The notes: generated from the letters alone by a model not told the origin. 64,000 nucleotides of DNA from Salinisphaera sp002433465 (GCF_040361435.1 NZ_APNL01000001.1:265988-329987); one strand, 5' to 3'; numbered from the stretch's first letter, positions 45,305-54,825 are shown. Program-made: numbers and translations.

Positions 45305-48300
45305 GGTTTTTCCACCCTTTCAAAAACTTGCTATAACGCTCCGGATTGCTGTGGGCAAGGTTTTCGTAATAACTGATGCGCGCGCTTCTAAGGGATCGAT
45401 AGAGCTCTGGCGAGTTGGCGGAGTTTACTGCTGATAATGTTTTCGGGCCGAACTTGCCGTCGACCGTCAAATCATTCTCCCCAGAGCTTTTTAACGTTTC
45501 TTGAAGCGTAGTTATCGCGTTTGATCCCGCGTTGATTTTGAAATCCGTTATCTGGTAGGCCAGTTCGCTATCATTAATTTGATCGCCGTGGACGCTATCC
45601 CAGTATTTTTCTTTGTATATTTTGCAAGCTTCACCGTCGGTAATCGACTTTAAATTTTCGAGTGTGGCCTCTTTGCCTAGTAGGCTCTCGCTATAGCGCT
45701 GATAGGTCTTTAGAGTTATTCCTTTATTTGTTGCTCCACCTGGGTCATCGGGATCGTCAACAAAACCGCCCTCGTGCGCCAGTACTTTGGGGCAATAGTA
45801 GCTGAAAGGCCGTTTTGGCGCGGCGGAGCTAAGATCCGCTTTATTAGCCGCGTTTGTCATTCGAACAGCTCCTGACGGCAATGGTGGGAGTTGCGCCGGC
45901 TGACTCACCGGCCCCACAAACCCATGCGCCCCGCCTTTGACGGTAAACGTACCCGGACAGGCGAAGGTGATATTGCCGCCTTCGAGCGTCACGGTGGATT
46001 GGCCCGAGGTGAGCACGATCTTGGTCTGGGCGAAGACGTTGACGGTGTCGCTGCTGCTGCTCACCGTCACGCTGTCGTCGGCGAGGATCTCCAGCGTGTC
46101 GTCGTGGGCTTGTAGAGACAGTGGGCCGTTGGCGGCCACGGCCTGGGCGCCGCCGTCGTGGGTGTAGAGGCTGGTGGTCGCACCGGCCACGCTGCTGTAG
46201 GTCGCGCCGGCCGTGTGCTGGGTTTCGCCCTGGGTGGTGACATGGGTGTTCTGGCCGGCATAGTGCAGCTGCGATGCGGGCGTGGTGAAGGCGACGGTAC
46301 TCGGGCTGTCGACGAACACGAAGGGTTTGGCAAAGCGTTCGGCCGGGTCGCCGCCGTCGCGTTGTCCGGATGCGGGCTTGCGATGATCCTGGCCGCCGAC
46401 CGGGCCGGTATAGACGCCGTCGGCGTCTGGATCGATCGCCTGGGTGAAATCAGCTTGGGCGCGGTTGGCGTTCAGGCCCGTGGCGCTTTGTGCGCTGGCC
46501 GCATCCGACAGGCTCGTCGCACGCTCTTGGGCGGCCTTGAGCTGGCCGACGGCTTCGGTGACGTCCTGGGCGGTGGATGTGGCACGTGAACGCGCGCTGC
46601 TGGAGACGAGCAGCCCTTCGGGCGCGCGCAGCGCGGCCCAGCCGGCGGTTTTGAGCTCGGCGCCCTGGCCGCGATAGGCGCCGCGGTGGGCGCCTTGTTG
46701 ATCGATCAGATACCCCAGATTGAGGGCGCTGTCGGCCTGGGTGGTGGCCAGCCGGGTTCTGAGCTGTCCCGGGGCATCGTCATGCACCCATTGGTTATGG
46801 CCGCTGCCATCCAGGGCCTGATTATGGGTGCCGGATAGGGTGCCGGGATGATTCGCGGCGCTGTTCGCGCCGGCGGCGAAGGGCGGCGCGTCGCTGCCGT
46901 TATAGAACTGGCCAGTAATGATCGGCTGGTCGAAATCGCCGTCGAGAAAATCTACCAGCACTTCGCTGCCGATACGCGGGGTGAAGTGATCCCCCCAGTT
47001 GGGCCCGGCCAGGCCTTCGGCCACCCGCACCCAGGTGCCGGCACGTTCGTCGCCGGGGGCATTGCCTTCGGGATGGGCAGAGCTGTGGGTTTCGCGCAGG
47101 CCACCCGGTGTGGGTTGCTCGCCGCGTTGCCAGGGGAACTGGATCTTGACGCTGTGATCGCGGCTGCTGGTGAGCGTTTCATCGGCCACGCCGACAACGA
47201 GTGCGCTCTCCGGGCCGGCGGCTTCGGGGGCGGCGATGAAGGTGGGCACCACGGCCGTGGTGTCCGGCACGCATACGAAGGCATTGCGATAGCTGCCGAA
47301 TTCGATATCGGTGGTGCTCAGCAGATGGGCGAGATGGGCGCCGAGATTGTTGGCGGCGCGATGCTCGACCGCGCAGAGCACATAGCGGCCGTTGTCACTG
47401 GCATGGTCGGTGAGCGTGAAGGCACAGCCGGCGGCGAGTTGGCGGGCACTGGCCGTACCGGAGGCGCTGATGGACTTCAGGCGCGCGGCGGCGAGGGCGT
47501 TGTCGACGCTCTGGCTGATGCCGGCGTCGTCTTGATGACGCCAGCTGCTGCGGCTGCCGTCATATATTTCCAGCGCCGGCAGGTCGGGGCCGGCCTGTTC
47601 GGCCTGGGCGGCATGGGCCTTGAGCTTGAAGGCGTCCCAGGCCGAGAGCGTGGCGGTATTGGGCGCCAGGGCCCGCCGGGCACTGAACGTGGTGATGGCG
47701 TCTTCGGTTTCGGCTGCGGAAATACGATGAAAACGGATCGCGGCCGGCTCGACGTCGGGCGCATCGGCCTGGCGATCGAAGATACGCAGCTGTGGCCCGT
47801 GACTCGCGCCGTGTTCGGTATCGGCCGCCGAGGCGTTCGGGTCGTGGCGAAAATGAAAGCTCAGGCCTTCTTCGGCCAGCAGACGCTCGACGAAGGCGAG
47901 ATCGGTTTCGCGATACTGGGTACAGCGGGGGCGCTTGGCCAAAGACTGGCTGACATCGACGCTGTAATCGGCCTGGGGATAGTCGGCAAAGATACGTTCG
48001 ATGATTTCGAGGGCGTCGAGATCCTGAAAGACAAGGCAGTTACGCCGACGCGAGAGAAACGAAAGCCAGGGCTGCAGATGCAGCCGGTAGCGGGCCAGCC
48101 CGCCATCGGCGCCGAGAAAGCCGGCCTGGGTGATATAACCGTGCCAGGCCCGCGCGGGCCCACTGGCCTGGGCCAGACGCAGGGTCATGGGCTGGCCGAT
48201 CAGGGACTTGAGTTCGAAATGGGCCGACGGGGCGGTACAGTCGATGACGAACTCGAAGCATTCGCTGATGGCTTCGCGCCCGTGCATGCGTTCGACTACG

Positions 48301-48410
48301 AACGCGTCTTCGCCCAGCGGTGTTTCGACCGCCAGCAGGCGGCCGTGCTGGCTGTAGACGGCCTGGAAGGCCTGGCGGATTTTGCTGATGGCTAGATCGG
48401 ACTGTGCCAT
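45279..48410 (-). CDS. vgrG: Evolved VgrG with C-terminal GH108 muramidase
   Basis: 1043-residue T6SS spike protein (TssI) with its own effector domain. Residues about 25-560 are the gp27/gp5-like VgrG core (CTQYRETDLAFVERLLAEEGL; WVRVAEGLAGPNWGDHFTPRIG). The DUF2345/beta-helix part runs to about 830, and a short Pro-rich linker follows. From about 865 comes a GH108 domain with the catalytic glutamate in LAHEGGFVDDPDDPGGATNKG (Glu880). Then a peptidoglycan-binding type 3 domain (ELAYQITDFKINAGSNAITT ... VDGKFGPKTLSAVN). The cargo part is more AT-rich than the core. It follows tssL by 18 bp and is the last core gene of that operon. Confidence 0.94.
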   Translation of the reverse strand: MAQSDLAISKIRQAFQAVYSQHGRLLAVETPLGEDAFVVERMHGREAISECFEFVIDCTAPSAHFELKSLIGQPMTLRLAQASGPARAWHGYITQAGFLGADGGLARYRLHLQPWLSFLSRRRNCLVFQDLDALEIIERIFADYPQADYSVDVSQSLAKRPRCTQYRETDLAFVERLLAEEGLSFHFRHDPNASAADTEHGASHGPQLRIFDRQADAPDVEPAAIRFHRISAAETEDAITTFSARRALAPNTATLSAWDAFKLKAHAAQAEQAGPDLPALEIYDGSRSSWRHQDDAGISQSVDNALAAARLKSISASGTASARQLAAGCAFTLTDHASDNGRYVLCAVEHRAANNLGAHLAHLLSTTDIEFGSYRNAFVCVPDTTAVVPTFIAAPEAAGPESALVVGVADETLTSSRDHSVKIQFPWQRGEQPTPGGLRETHSSAHPEGNAPGDERAGTWVRVAEGLAGPNWGDHFTPRIGSEVLVDFLDGDFDQPIITGQFYNGSDAPPFAAGANSAANHPGTLSGTHNQALDGSGHNQWVHDDAPGQLRTRLATTQADSALNLGYLIDQQGAHRGAYRGQGAELKTAGWAALRAPEGLLVSSSARSRATSTAQDVTEAVGQLKAAQERATSLSDAASAQSATGLNANRAQADFTQAIDPDADGVYTGPVGGQDHRKPASGQRDGGDPAERFAKPFVFVDSPSTVAFTTPASQLHYAGQNTHVTTQGETQHTAGATYSSVAGATTSLYTHDGGAQAVAANGPLSLQAHDDTLEILADDSVTVSSSSDTVNVFAQTKIVLTSGQSTVTLEGGNITFACPGTFTVKGGAHGFVGPVSQPAQLPPLPSGAVRMTNAANKADLSSAAPKRPFSYYCPKVLAHEGGFVDDPDDPGGATNKGITLKTYQRYSESLLGKEATLENLKSITDGEACKIYKEKYWDSVHGDQINDSELAYQITDFKINAGSNAITTLQETLKSSGENDLTVDGKFGPKTLSAVNSANSPELYRSLRSARISYYENLAHSNPERYSKFLKGWKNRAKDFDYY
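45912..46157 (-). repeat. 246-bp direct repeat within vgrG (active copy)
   Basis: Partner of 42208-42453. Homology begins near the codons for GGAQAVA and ends exactly after KGGAHGFVG, where the two VgrG tips diverge. Confidence 0.85.
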
Positions 48411-48428
48411 ATGATCACCTGCCGGTGT

Positions 48429-49223
48429 CTAGGGCAGCGTTATAGTCAAGTGGGCGGCCGAAGGCGGCAGCTGTACGACATCGTTGTATTGGGCAAGCCG
48501 GTGCTCACTGCTGTTCGACAAGCTCGCGTTGAGGCCCACCAGCGCCACCGCGCCCACGAGCGCGCAGACGCTGGCAACCACCCAGGCCGGCACTTCGCGC
48601 TTGAGCGTATGAGCGACCGAGTCCGGCGGTTCCCAGTGTGGCGCGAAACCCGCGCGCCGGCCCTTCATGTTGGCAATTTCGTCGCCGAGCCGGGCGGTGA
48701 GATAGCCCAGCTTTTCCGATCCCTCAAGCGCGAACTTGCCCTTGAAGCCGAGCAGTAGGCACATATAGAACACTTCCAGTGCCTCAATGCGGGAGCGGCC
48801 CTGGGCGCGTAATTCCTCGAGGCGGTCGAAGAAATGTTCGCCGGCCAGCTGGTCGCCGAAAAGCTCGAGCTGCAGCGGGCGTCGGCCCCATTCGTCGCGA
48901 ATATCCGCGGCTTCGGCAAGAACGGTTTCATCGACCGCGGCACAGAAGGCGTATTTCGCCGCGTAGATATCCTCGGTGGATTTGCCCAGCTTCTTGGCGG
49001 AGCGTTCGAACTCGTCAAGATAGCGTTCGACCGCATTTGCAAACGCGGCGGCGTCCTGCGGCAACTGGCCATTGCGCAGCGCGAAAAGCAGATAGAAACC
49101 GTTATATAAAAGATCGACCAGCGTTTTGTTGCCGTCGTGCTCCACCCCGGGATAGGCCGTATCCGGGCTGGAGCTCTCGCTGTTGAACATGCTGGGTCGG
49201 TTGCTGTTGGCTGATGTATTCAT
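48429..49223 (-). CDS. tssL: T6SS inner-membrane protein TssL (DotU family)
   Basis: 264-residue DotU-type protein of the membrane complex. It has the helical cytoplasmic domain with DIYAAKYAFCAAVDETVL, PLQLELFGDQLAGEHFFDRLEEL and EVFYMCLLLGFKGKFAL (all DotU signatures). One C-terminal membrane helix lies at about 214-234, followed by a short periplasmic tail. There is no OmpA peptidoglycan-binding extension; the separate OmpA-like gene may provide that function. Start overlaps the tssK stop. Confidence 0.94.
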   Translation of the reverse strand: MNTSANSNRPSMFNSESSSPDTAYPGVEHDGNKTLVDLLYNGFYLLFALRNGQLPQDAAAFANAVERYLDEFERSAKKLGKSTEDIYAAKYAFCAAVDETVLAEAADIRDEWGRRPLQLELFGDQLAGEHFFDRLEELRAQGRSRIEALEVFYMCLLLGFKGKFALEGSEKLGYLTARLGDEIANMKGRRAGFAPHWEPPDSVAHTLKREVPAWVVASVCALVGAVALVGLNASLSNSSEHRLAQYNDVVQLPPSAAHLTITLP

Positions 49224-50563
49224 GGCGTGACCGCGATTAGCTCGAGCTTGAGGTCGGACACCCCGTTGGGCACATAGATCATCACGGAACCGGCCTTGAG
49301 CATGCGCTCATACAGCGGGCCCTGGGCCTGAAGCGCGAAGTAGTATTGGCCGCTGCGCACTGGCACGGCTGCGGGCGCCTGCGGGGTATGCACGAGTTTG
49401 ACACCGGGCAACGCCGAGAGCACGCATTTTTCGACGTCGTCCGGCGCGCCGACCTTGAAGCGTACGGGCACCACGTCGATGAGTTCGGTGGCCGGCATGT
49501 CGGCGCCCACCGATAGATACAGTTCCGTACGTTCGTCGATTCGATCGGAAGCGAGCTGGCCCAGATAGTACGAAGGCCGCTGCTCGGTGAGCGCTATCTT
49601 GAAATAGCGCTCGGAAATAACCGCTTCCAGAAGCTCCCGATTGATACGCATGAGTGCGTCGAAACACGGCCCGGGATCATCGTGGCTATACGCCGGCAGA
49701 TCATTCAGCGTATAGACCTTCGAAAAAGTCATCAGCGAGCCGGCAAGCTCGAGCATCTGCTGGTAGAGACGCTCCGGGTAGAGCCCCGGATGGTGCAGAA
49801 AATGCGAAAGCCGCGCGAATGAAGTGCTTGCCGTGTGCAACAGCCAGAAGGAGGCGATGTCGCCGGATCTGAACTCGATCACATGTTTGCTGGGCTCGCG
49901 GTGATGGCCATACAGCGCTTCGACCTTGGCCTGTAACGCGTCGAGCAGGCTGCGCAACTGCTGTTGCAGCAGCGGCGACGCCTCGATGTTAAGACAGGGT
50001 GGCATGAAGCTCTTGTCGAGTTCGAAACCGCCGGTCGAGGCACGTTCGACCCGTGCGATCGGCAGACAGATGAACTCGTCGCGGGGTTTGTCGTCGGTGA
50101 GCAGGCGCACCGACTTACCCAGAAACGCGATCTCCGCCTCGCTCGCGTCGGTGAACAGATCGGCGGTCTGCGCAGTTGTCTTCACGTAGCGTGACAGCCC
50201 ATTGCCGTCGGCGCCGAGATTGCCGCCGTGATTCTTGAAGCGGGGAATGGCCGCATGGATGACCACGCTCGACGTATTATCGGGCAGGGCGTCGAGGCCG
50301 ATGGCCTCCGGCAGGGGATCGCTGTCGGGTGCGTTCACCGTTTCCCCGTCGGGAAAGATCGCCGACAACGATTCCAGCCGGAATACGCCGTTGCGAAGCG
50401 CGCCAACGTCGACACGGCTGGCGCGGATCCCCCAGGCGTAAGGGTGCAGATCCGCCATGACCTCGCGCATGCGCCCGTCATGGAATGCATCCTGACGCTG
50501 GAAGTGCTGCGGCCTCAGGAAAAGGCCTTCGCCCCACAAAACACGTCTGTTTCCGTTCATCAA
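49220..50563 (-). CDS. tssK: T6SS baseplate protein TssK
   Basis: 447-residue baseplate adaptor that links the baseplate to TssL/TssM. Family signature at the start (RVLWGEGLFLRPQHFQRQDAF) and the later FLHHPGLYPERLYQQMLELAG. The C-terminal region (APAAVPVRSGQYYFALQ ... VMIYVPNGVSDLKLELIAV) is the membrane-complex-binding domain. Overlaps tssL by 4 bp (ATGA). Confidence 0.95.
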   Translation of the reverse strand: MMNGNRRVLWGEGLFLRPQHFQRQDAFHDGRMREVMADLHPYAWGIRASRVDVGALRNGVFRLESLSAIFPDGETVNAPDSDPLPEAIGLDALPDNTSSVVIHAAIPRFKNHGGNLGADGNGLSRYVKTTAQTADLFTDASEAEIAFLGKSVRLLTDDKPRDEFICLPIARVERASTGGFELDKSFMPPCLNIEASPLLQQQLRSLLDALQAKVEALYGHHREPSKHVIEFRSGDIASFWLLHTASTSFARLSHFLHHPGLYPERLYQQMLELAGSLMTFSKVYTLNDLPAYSHDDPGPCFDALMRINRELLEAVISERYFKIALTEQRPSYYLGQLASDRIDERTELYLSVGADMPATELIDVVPVRFKVGAPDDVEKCVLSALPGVKLVHTPQAPAAVPVRSGQYYFALQAQGPLYERMLKAGSVMIYVPNGVSDLKLELIAVTP

Positions 50564-50711
50564 TCACTCATTCCGTTGATCGTGGCACACGGCCCATGCA
50601 GCAGGGCGCGGCAACCGGCCGGCGACACGCCGGTCCGTGTCGCGCTTGCGTCCTGGCAGACTAATTCATTCATGCGTCATTCTTTTTAAACAGGGCGCGG
50701 GGCGCTGGCGC

Positions 50712-51320
50712 CTAGTCGTCGCAGTGCACGTTCGAAAGGCGCCGCAGCGAATATTCCGGCGCGTTTACAACGCTGCCGCTCGTAATGGTCATCGCGCAGG
50801 CATGCAAGCCGGCGACGACCGGTTCAGCCTTTTCGGGCGTCAGATCGAAGGCGAAGCGCCAACGTTCCGGCGCAGGATTGCGAAACAGCGCAACCACGCC
50901 TAGATAGGTGCCTGCCGGTAGCTGCGGGACCTGCGTTTCGTAAGTCTGCGACGGTACCAGCAGGGTTTCGCGCGTTTCTATGAGGTCGTCTCCCAGCAGC
51001 TCGCGGGTCCGATCGTCGTCGAGAAACGTGTCGTAATCTGCCTGTTCGAACGCGTTGGTGTCTTTGAGCACATAGAGCTTGACCAGCAAGGCAAGCGGGT
51101 CGCCGTACTCACTCAGGTTCATGTTACCGCCCGCGAACAGTTTCAGGCTTATTCTAGGCTGGTTGCCCTCACTGCTGAATTTGCCGATCGGTTCCGGCGC
51201 CTTCTTCGTATTATCACCGCCGGAAAGCAGGCTGCATCCGGATACCGATAGCAATAAGATTGCAAACAATGAAGTGAGTACGCAGTAAAACAGCGTTTCG
51301 TTATTCCCGTGTTTTGCCAT
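50712..51320 (-). CDS. tssJ: T6SS outer-membrane lipoprotein TssJ
   Basis: 202-residue lipoprotein that anchors the membrane complex in the outer membrane. Signal with lipobox LSVSGC (Cys29), then the transthyretin-like domain with SLKLFAGGNMNLSEYGDPLALLVKLYVLKDTNAFEQADYDTF split across family-typical strands, and LVPSQTYETQVPQLPAGTYLGVVALFR. The open frame extends far upstream, but the ATG at 51320 gives the correct signal peptide. First gene of tssJ-tssK-tssL-vgrG, with 148 bp to tssK. Confidence 0.9.
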   Translation of the reverse strand: MAKHGNNETLFYCVLTSLFAILLLSVSGCSLLSGGDNTKKAPEPIGKFSSEGNQPRISLKLFAGGNMNLSEYGDPLALLVKLYVLKDTNAFEQADYDTFLDDDRTRELLGDDLIETRETLLVPSQTYETQVPQLPAGTYLGVVALFRNPAPERWRFAFDLTPEKAEPVVAGLHACAMTITSGSVVNAPEYSLRRLSNVHCDD

Positions 51321-51464
51321 TAAATTCTGTTTTCGTTGAAAATCGTTGAAATGATAATAACAGTGTCGTGCACTGGTGAAAAAAAGTGTTATTGTTATAC
51401 ACAGACGTTTTACCATGTGTCGAGAATACTCGCCACGAGAGGCACTTAAGGTTTGCAGCTGCAA
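51321..51464. promoter_or_regulatory. AT-rich divergent promoter region of the T6SS operons
   Basis: The 144 bp between tssJ (minus) and the TPR lipoprotein gene (plus) are strongly AT-rich against the GC-rich surroundings. On the plus strand an extended -10-like TGTTATACA (51394-51402) is visible with only a poor -35. CAGTG-TCGTG-CACTG (51361-51375) is a 5-bp-arm inverted repeat that could be an operator. Both main T6SS operons must be driven from here. Confidence 0.45.
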
Positions 51465-52160
51465 ATGAATGGATATATGGGGATCGGTCCGGGGGTGCGG
51501 TTGGTTTCGATTGCCGGGATGCTGGTCGCGGCATCGGTGCTTTCGGGTTGCGCAACCTCCGGGAAGGGCGATATCGATGCCGCGCCCAAGTCCGAGCAGG
51601 CGCTGCTCGCCGAGGCGGGCGAGGCGCGGGACAGCGGCAGGGACGACGCCGCGGTTGAGCTGCTGCGCCAAGCTGCGGAGCGCAATCCGGTGTCGGTTAC
51701 GCCTTGGTTGAACATCGCGCAGATCCGCTTCGATGCCAACAGCTACGACACCGCGATTGTGGCCGCAGAAGAAGCCGTGAATCGCGAGCCGTCCAATCTG
51801 GAAGCGAACAGCATCATTATCGTCAGCAGTCTTCGGCTGGCAGAGCGCGCGATCAAGGCGCTGCGCGCGGGCAGCAAGCTCGAAGGCTCGGTTCGCAGCG
51901 AGGCCCAGGCGCTGGCACAACAGCTGCGCGAAACGCTCGGCGAAGATGTGCTTGTAGGCGATAGCACGCCGCGGCGACGTAGCGCCCCGCGGCGCACTCG
52001 CAGGGCGCCGGCGACGTCTTCTTCCAGCGCTTCTTCATCGAACAGTAAAAAATCGTCTTCATCATCTGGCGGGGCCTCCACGCCCGCCGGTCCGGATAAT
52101 CAGGGCTCGAGCGGCGGCTCGCTCGATCCGTTCGAGTCGCTCCAGACGTTACCGCAATAG
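51465..52160 (+). CDS. TPR-containing lipoprotein, T6SS-associated
   Basis: 231 residues: a lipoprotein signal (LVAASVLSGC), then two to three TPR-like helical repeats (ALLAEAGEARDSGRDDAAVELLRQAAERNP; WLNIAQIRFDANSYDTAIVAAEEA). A Ser/Arg/Lys-rich low-complexity tail of about 65 residues follows. Probably periplasmic. It heads the operon with tssB (10-bp gap), so an accessory assembly role is likely. A TTG at 51453 is an alternative start. Confidence 0.75.
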   Translation: MNGYMGIGPGVRLVSIAGMLVAASVLSGCATSGKGDIDAAPKSEQALLAEAGEARDSGRDDAAVELLRQAAERNPVSVTPWLNIAQIRFDANSYDTAIVAAEEAVNREPSNLEANSIIIVSSLRLAERAIKALRAGSKLEGSVRSEAQALAQQLRETLGEDVLVGDSTPRRRSAPRRTRRAPATSSSSASSSNSKKSSSSSGGASTPAGPDNQGSSGGSLDPFESLQTLPQ

Positions 52161-52170
52161 GGGTCTCGCC

Positions 52171-52707
52171 ATGGCTAAAAATGAAAGTGTGCAGAAACGA
52201 CTGCAGAAGGTCCGTCCGCCGCGCGTCCAGCTGACGTACGACGTCGAAAAGGGCGATGCGATCGAAGAAAAGGAGCTGCCTTTTGTGGTTGGCGCGGTCG
52301 GTGATTTCCGTGGCCAGTCGGAAGTGGAGCAGCCCAAGCTTCGTGATCGCAAGTTCATTTCCGTCGATCGCGACAACCTCGACGAGGTTATGAGTGGGCT
52401 GGCGCCGCGCGCGGCTTATCGCGTGCGCAATCGCCTTTCCGATGAGGGCGGCGAGTTCGGCGTCGATATGACCTTCAAGAGCATGGATGACTTCTCGCCC
52501 GAGTCGGTAGTCGAGCAGGTCGAGCCGCTCAAGCAGTTGGTGGATGCGCGCCGCAAGCTTGCGGATCTTCGCAACAAGCTCGCCGGCAACGAGAAGCTCG
52601 AAGACATGCTCGCCGAGGTGCTGAGCAATACCGAGCAGCTCGAAGCTCTGAAAAAATCGGCAGCGTCGGCTGACGACAAAGCCGACGATGACCGAGGAGA
52701 AAGTTAA
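52171..52707 (+). CDS. tssB: T6SS contractile sheath small subunit TssB (VipA)
   Basis: 178 residues with the TssB signatures RVQLTYDVEKGDAIEEKELPF, VVGAVGDFRGQSE and RKFISVDRDNLDEVM. The C-terminal segment RKLADLRNKLAGNEKLEDML is typical. Forms the sheath heterodimer with TssC, encoded 2 bp downstream. Confidence 0.96.
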   Translation: MAKNESVQKRLQKVRPPRVQLTYDVEKGDAIEEKELPFVVGAVGDFRGQSEVEQPKLRDRKFISVDRDNLDEVMSGLAPRAAYRVRNRLSDEGGEFGVDMTFKSMDDFSPESVVEQVEPLKQLVDARRKLADLRNKLAGNEKLEDMLAEVLSNTEQLEALKKSAASADDKADDDRGES

Positions 52708-52709
52708 GA

Positions 52710-54203
52710 ATGGCCAACGCCCAAAGTAACGAATCCAAGGCCGACGCGACCCAGACCGAAGAGGTCAATCTTCTCGACAAGATCGTCGATGAAAGCCGCG
52801 TCGCCAAGTCGGACTCCGAGCATGCGCGAGCGCGCGACATCATTTCGGAGCTGGTGGATAACGTCATGAATGGCACCGTGGTTGTGTCCGACAACCTCGG
52901 GGCCACGCTCGACGCCCGTATTGCCGAACTTGACGCGCTGATTTCGGATCAGCTCAGCGAAGTCATGCATGCGCCCGAGTTCAAAAAGCTCGAAAGCAGC
53001 TGGCGCGGCCTCGATTATATGGTGTCTCAAACCACCACCGGCTCGATGATCAAGATCCGCATGATGTCCGCGACCAAGCGCGAGCTGGTCAAGGACTTCA
53101 AGGCTGCTATCGAGTTCGACCAGAGCGCGATGTTCAAGAAGGTCTACGAAGAAGAATTCGGCACCTTCGGCGGTTCCGCGTTCGGCGCCATCATCGGCGA
53201 TTTCGAGATCAGTCGTCAGCCCGAGGATATGCATTTCCTCGAGCAGATGTCGCATGTCGCGGCGGCCGCGCATGCACCGTTCATCTCGGCAGCTGCGCCG
53301 GAGCTTTTCGGCTTCGATTCGTATACCGAGATGAGCAAGCCGCGGGATCTGGCCAAAATCTTCGACACGGTGGAATACACCAAGTGGAAGTCGTTCCGGG
53401 AGTCGGAAGACTCGCGCTACGTGGGGCTTACCCTGCCGCGTTTTCTGGGGCGCCTGCCCTACAACCCCAAGGACGGCACCACGGTCGACGGTTTCAACTT
53501 CGTCGAAGACGTCGACGGCAAGGATCACGACAAGTATCTGTGGTGCAACACGGCCTATGCTTTCGGTGCCCGGCTGACGGCGGCGTTCGAAGACTTTGGC
53601 TGGTGCGCGGCCATTCGCGGCGTCGAAGGTGGCGGTCTGGTGGAAGACCTGCCCACGCATACCTTCAAGACCGACGATGGCGAGATCGCGCTCAAGTGTC
53701 CGACGGAAATATCCATTACCGATCGGCGCGAGAAGGAACTGAGCGATCTGGGCCTTATTCCGCTGGTGCATTGCAAGAATACCGATTACGCGGCCTTCTT
53801 CGGCGCGCAGTCGGTACAAAAGCCCAAGAAATACAACACCGACGCAGCCAACGCCAACGCAGTGCTTTCGGCACAGCTGCAGTACATCTTCGCCGTTTCG
53901 CGGGTTTCTCATTACCTCAAGGCGATGATGCGAGACAAGGTGGGTAGTTTTGCCTCGGCGGGGAACGTCGAGGACTTCCTGAACAACTGGATCACCCAGT
54001 ACGTATTGCTAGACGATAATGCGACGCAGGAGGCCAAGGCCCAGTTCCCGCTGCGGGAAGCGTCGATCAAAGTGTCCGAGATCCCGGGGCGCCCGGGCTC
54101 TTATAGGGCGGTGGCCTTTCTCAGGCCACATTTCCAACTAGACGAACTGTCGGTATCACTTCGGTTGGTAGCTGAATTGCCCGAATCGGCGCGCGCGTCG
54201 TAA
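52710..54203 (+). CDS. tssC: T6SS contractile sheath large subunit TssC (VipB)
   Basis: 497 residues with the family motifs LDARIAELDALISDQLSEVMH, FKKLESSWRGLDYMV, KVYEEEFGTFGGSAFGAIIGD and FLGRLPYNPKDGT. Length is the usual one, with no split. The sheath propels the Hcp tube. Confidence 0.96.
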   Translation: MANAQSNESKADATQTEEVNLLDKIVDESRVAKSDSEHARARDIISELVDNVMNGTVVVSDNLGATLDARIAELDALISDQLSEVMHAPEFKKLESSWRGLDYMVSQTTTGSMIKIRMMSATKRELVKDFKAAIEFDQSAMFKKVYEEEFGTFGGSAFGAIIGDFEISRQPEDMHFLEQMSHVAAAAHAPFISAAAPELFGFDSYTEMSKPRDLAKIFDTVEYTKWKSFRESEDSRYVGLTLPRFLGRLPYNPKDGTTVDGFNFVEDVDGKDHDKYLWCNTAYAFGARLTAAFEDFGWCAAIRGVEGGGLVEDLPTHTFKTDDGEIALKCPTEISITDRREKELSDLGLIPLVHCKNTDYAAFFGAQSVQKPKKYNTDAANANAVLSAQLQYIFAVSRVSHYLKAMMRDKVGSFASAGNVEDFLNNWITQYVLLDDNATQEAKAQFPLREASIKVSEIPGRPGSYRAVAFLRPHFQLDELSVSLRLVAELPESARAS

Positions 54204-54260
54204 GTTCCTGTTGGTTATTTGAAACTTAAGACGACATCCTGAAAATTTGGAGGGACCGCA

Positions 54261-54764
54261 GTGAAGGATATTTATATCAAGTTCGATCGCCCCGGCATCA
54301 AGGGCGAATCGCAGGACAAGGATCACAAGGACTGGGTCGAAGCCCATACCTGGCATCACCGGATTCTGCAGCCGAAGTCGGCGACGGCGTCCAGCGCGGG
54401 TGGCCATACCGCCGAGCGTTGCGAACACGAAGACATGATCTTCACGAAAGACATGGACGTCGTGAGCCCGCAGCTTTATCAGGCCTGTTCCGGCGGCACG
54501 ACCTTCTCCAAGGTCACCATCGAATTCTATCGTGCGGATGGCGAAGGCCAGCGCATCAAGTACATGGAAATCCAGCTCAAGGATGCCATCGTCTCCGATA
54601 TGGCGCCCTCGGTTGAGGCGGAAGGCATTCCGACCGAAACCATGGCCCTCAAGTACGCTGCCGTACAGTGGAAGTACACGCAGCAGAAGATCGGCGGTGG
54701 TGCCGGCGGTAGCTCGCAGGGCGCCTGGAGCCTGACCAAGAACGACAAGACGTTCGCTTCCTGA
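54261..54764 (+). CDS. hcp: T6SS tube protein Hcp (TssD)
   Basis: 167-residue tube subunit. Begins MKDIYIKFDRPGIKGESQDK from a GTG with GGAGGG upstream; DMDVVSPQLYQACSGGTTF and KVTIEFYRADGEG follow, and EIQLKDAIVSDM is the conserved strand. No effector extension. Followed by a strong hairpin that may raise hcp mRNA over the downstream genes. Confidence 0.95.
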   Translation: MKDIYIKFDRPGIKGESQDKDHKDWVEAHTWHHRILQPKSATASSAGGHTAERCEHEDMIFTKDMDVVSPQLYQACSGGTTFSKVTIEFYRADGEGQRIKYMEIQLKDAIVSDMAPSVEAEGIPTETMALKYAAVQWKYTQQKIGGGAGGSSQGAWSLTKNDKTFAS

Positions 54765-54825
54765 GCGCAGTCTTGTCGGCGGCCTCGACGTTGCCTCGAA
54801 CCGGCAGCGTTGAGGCCCGCTTTCG

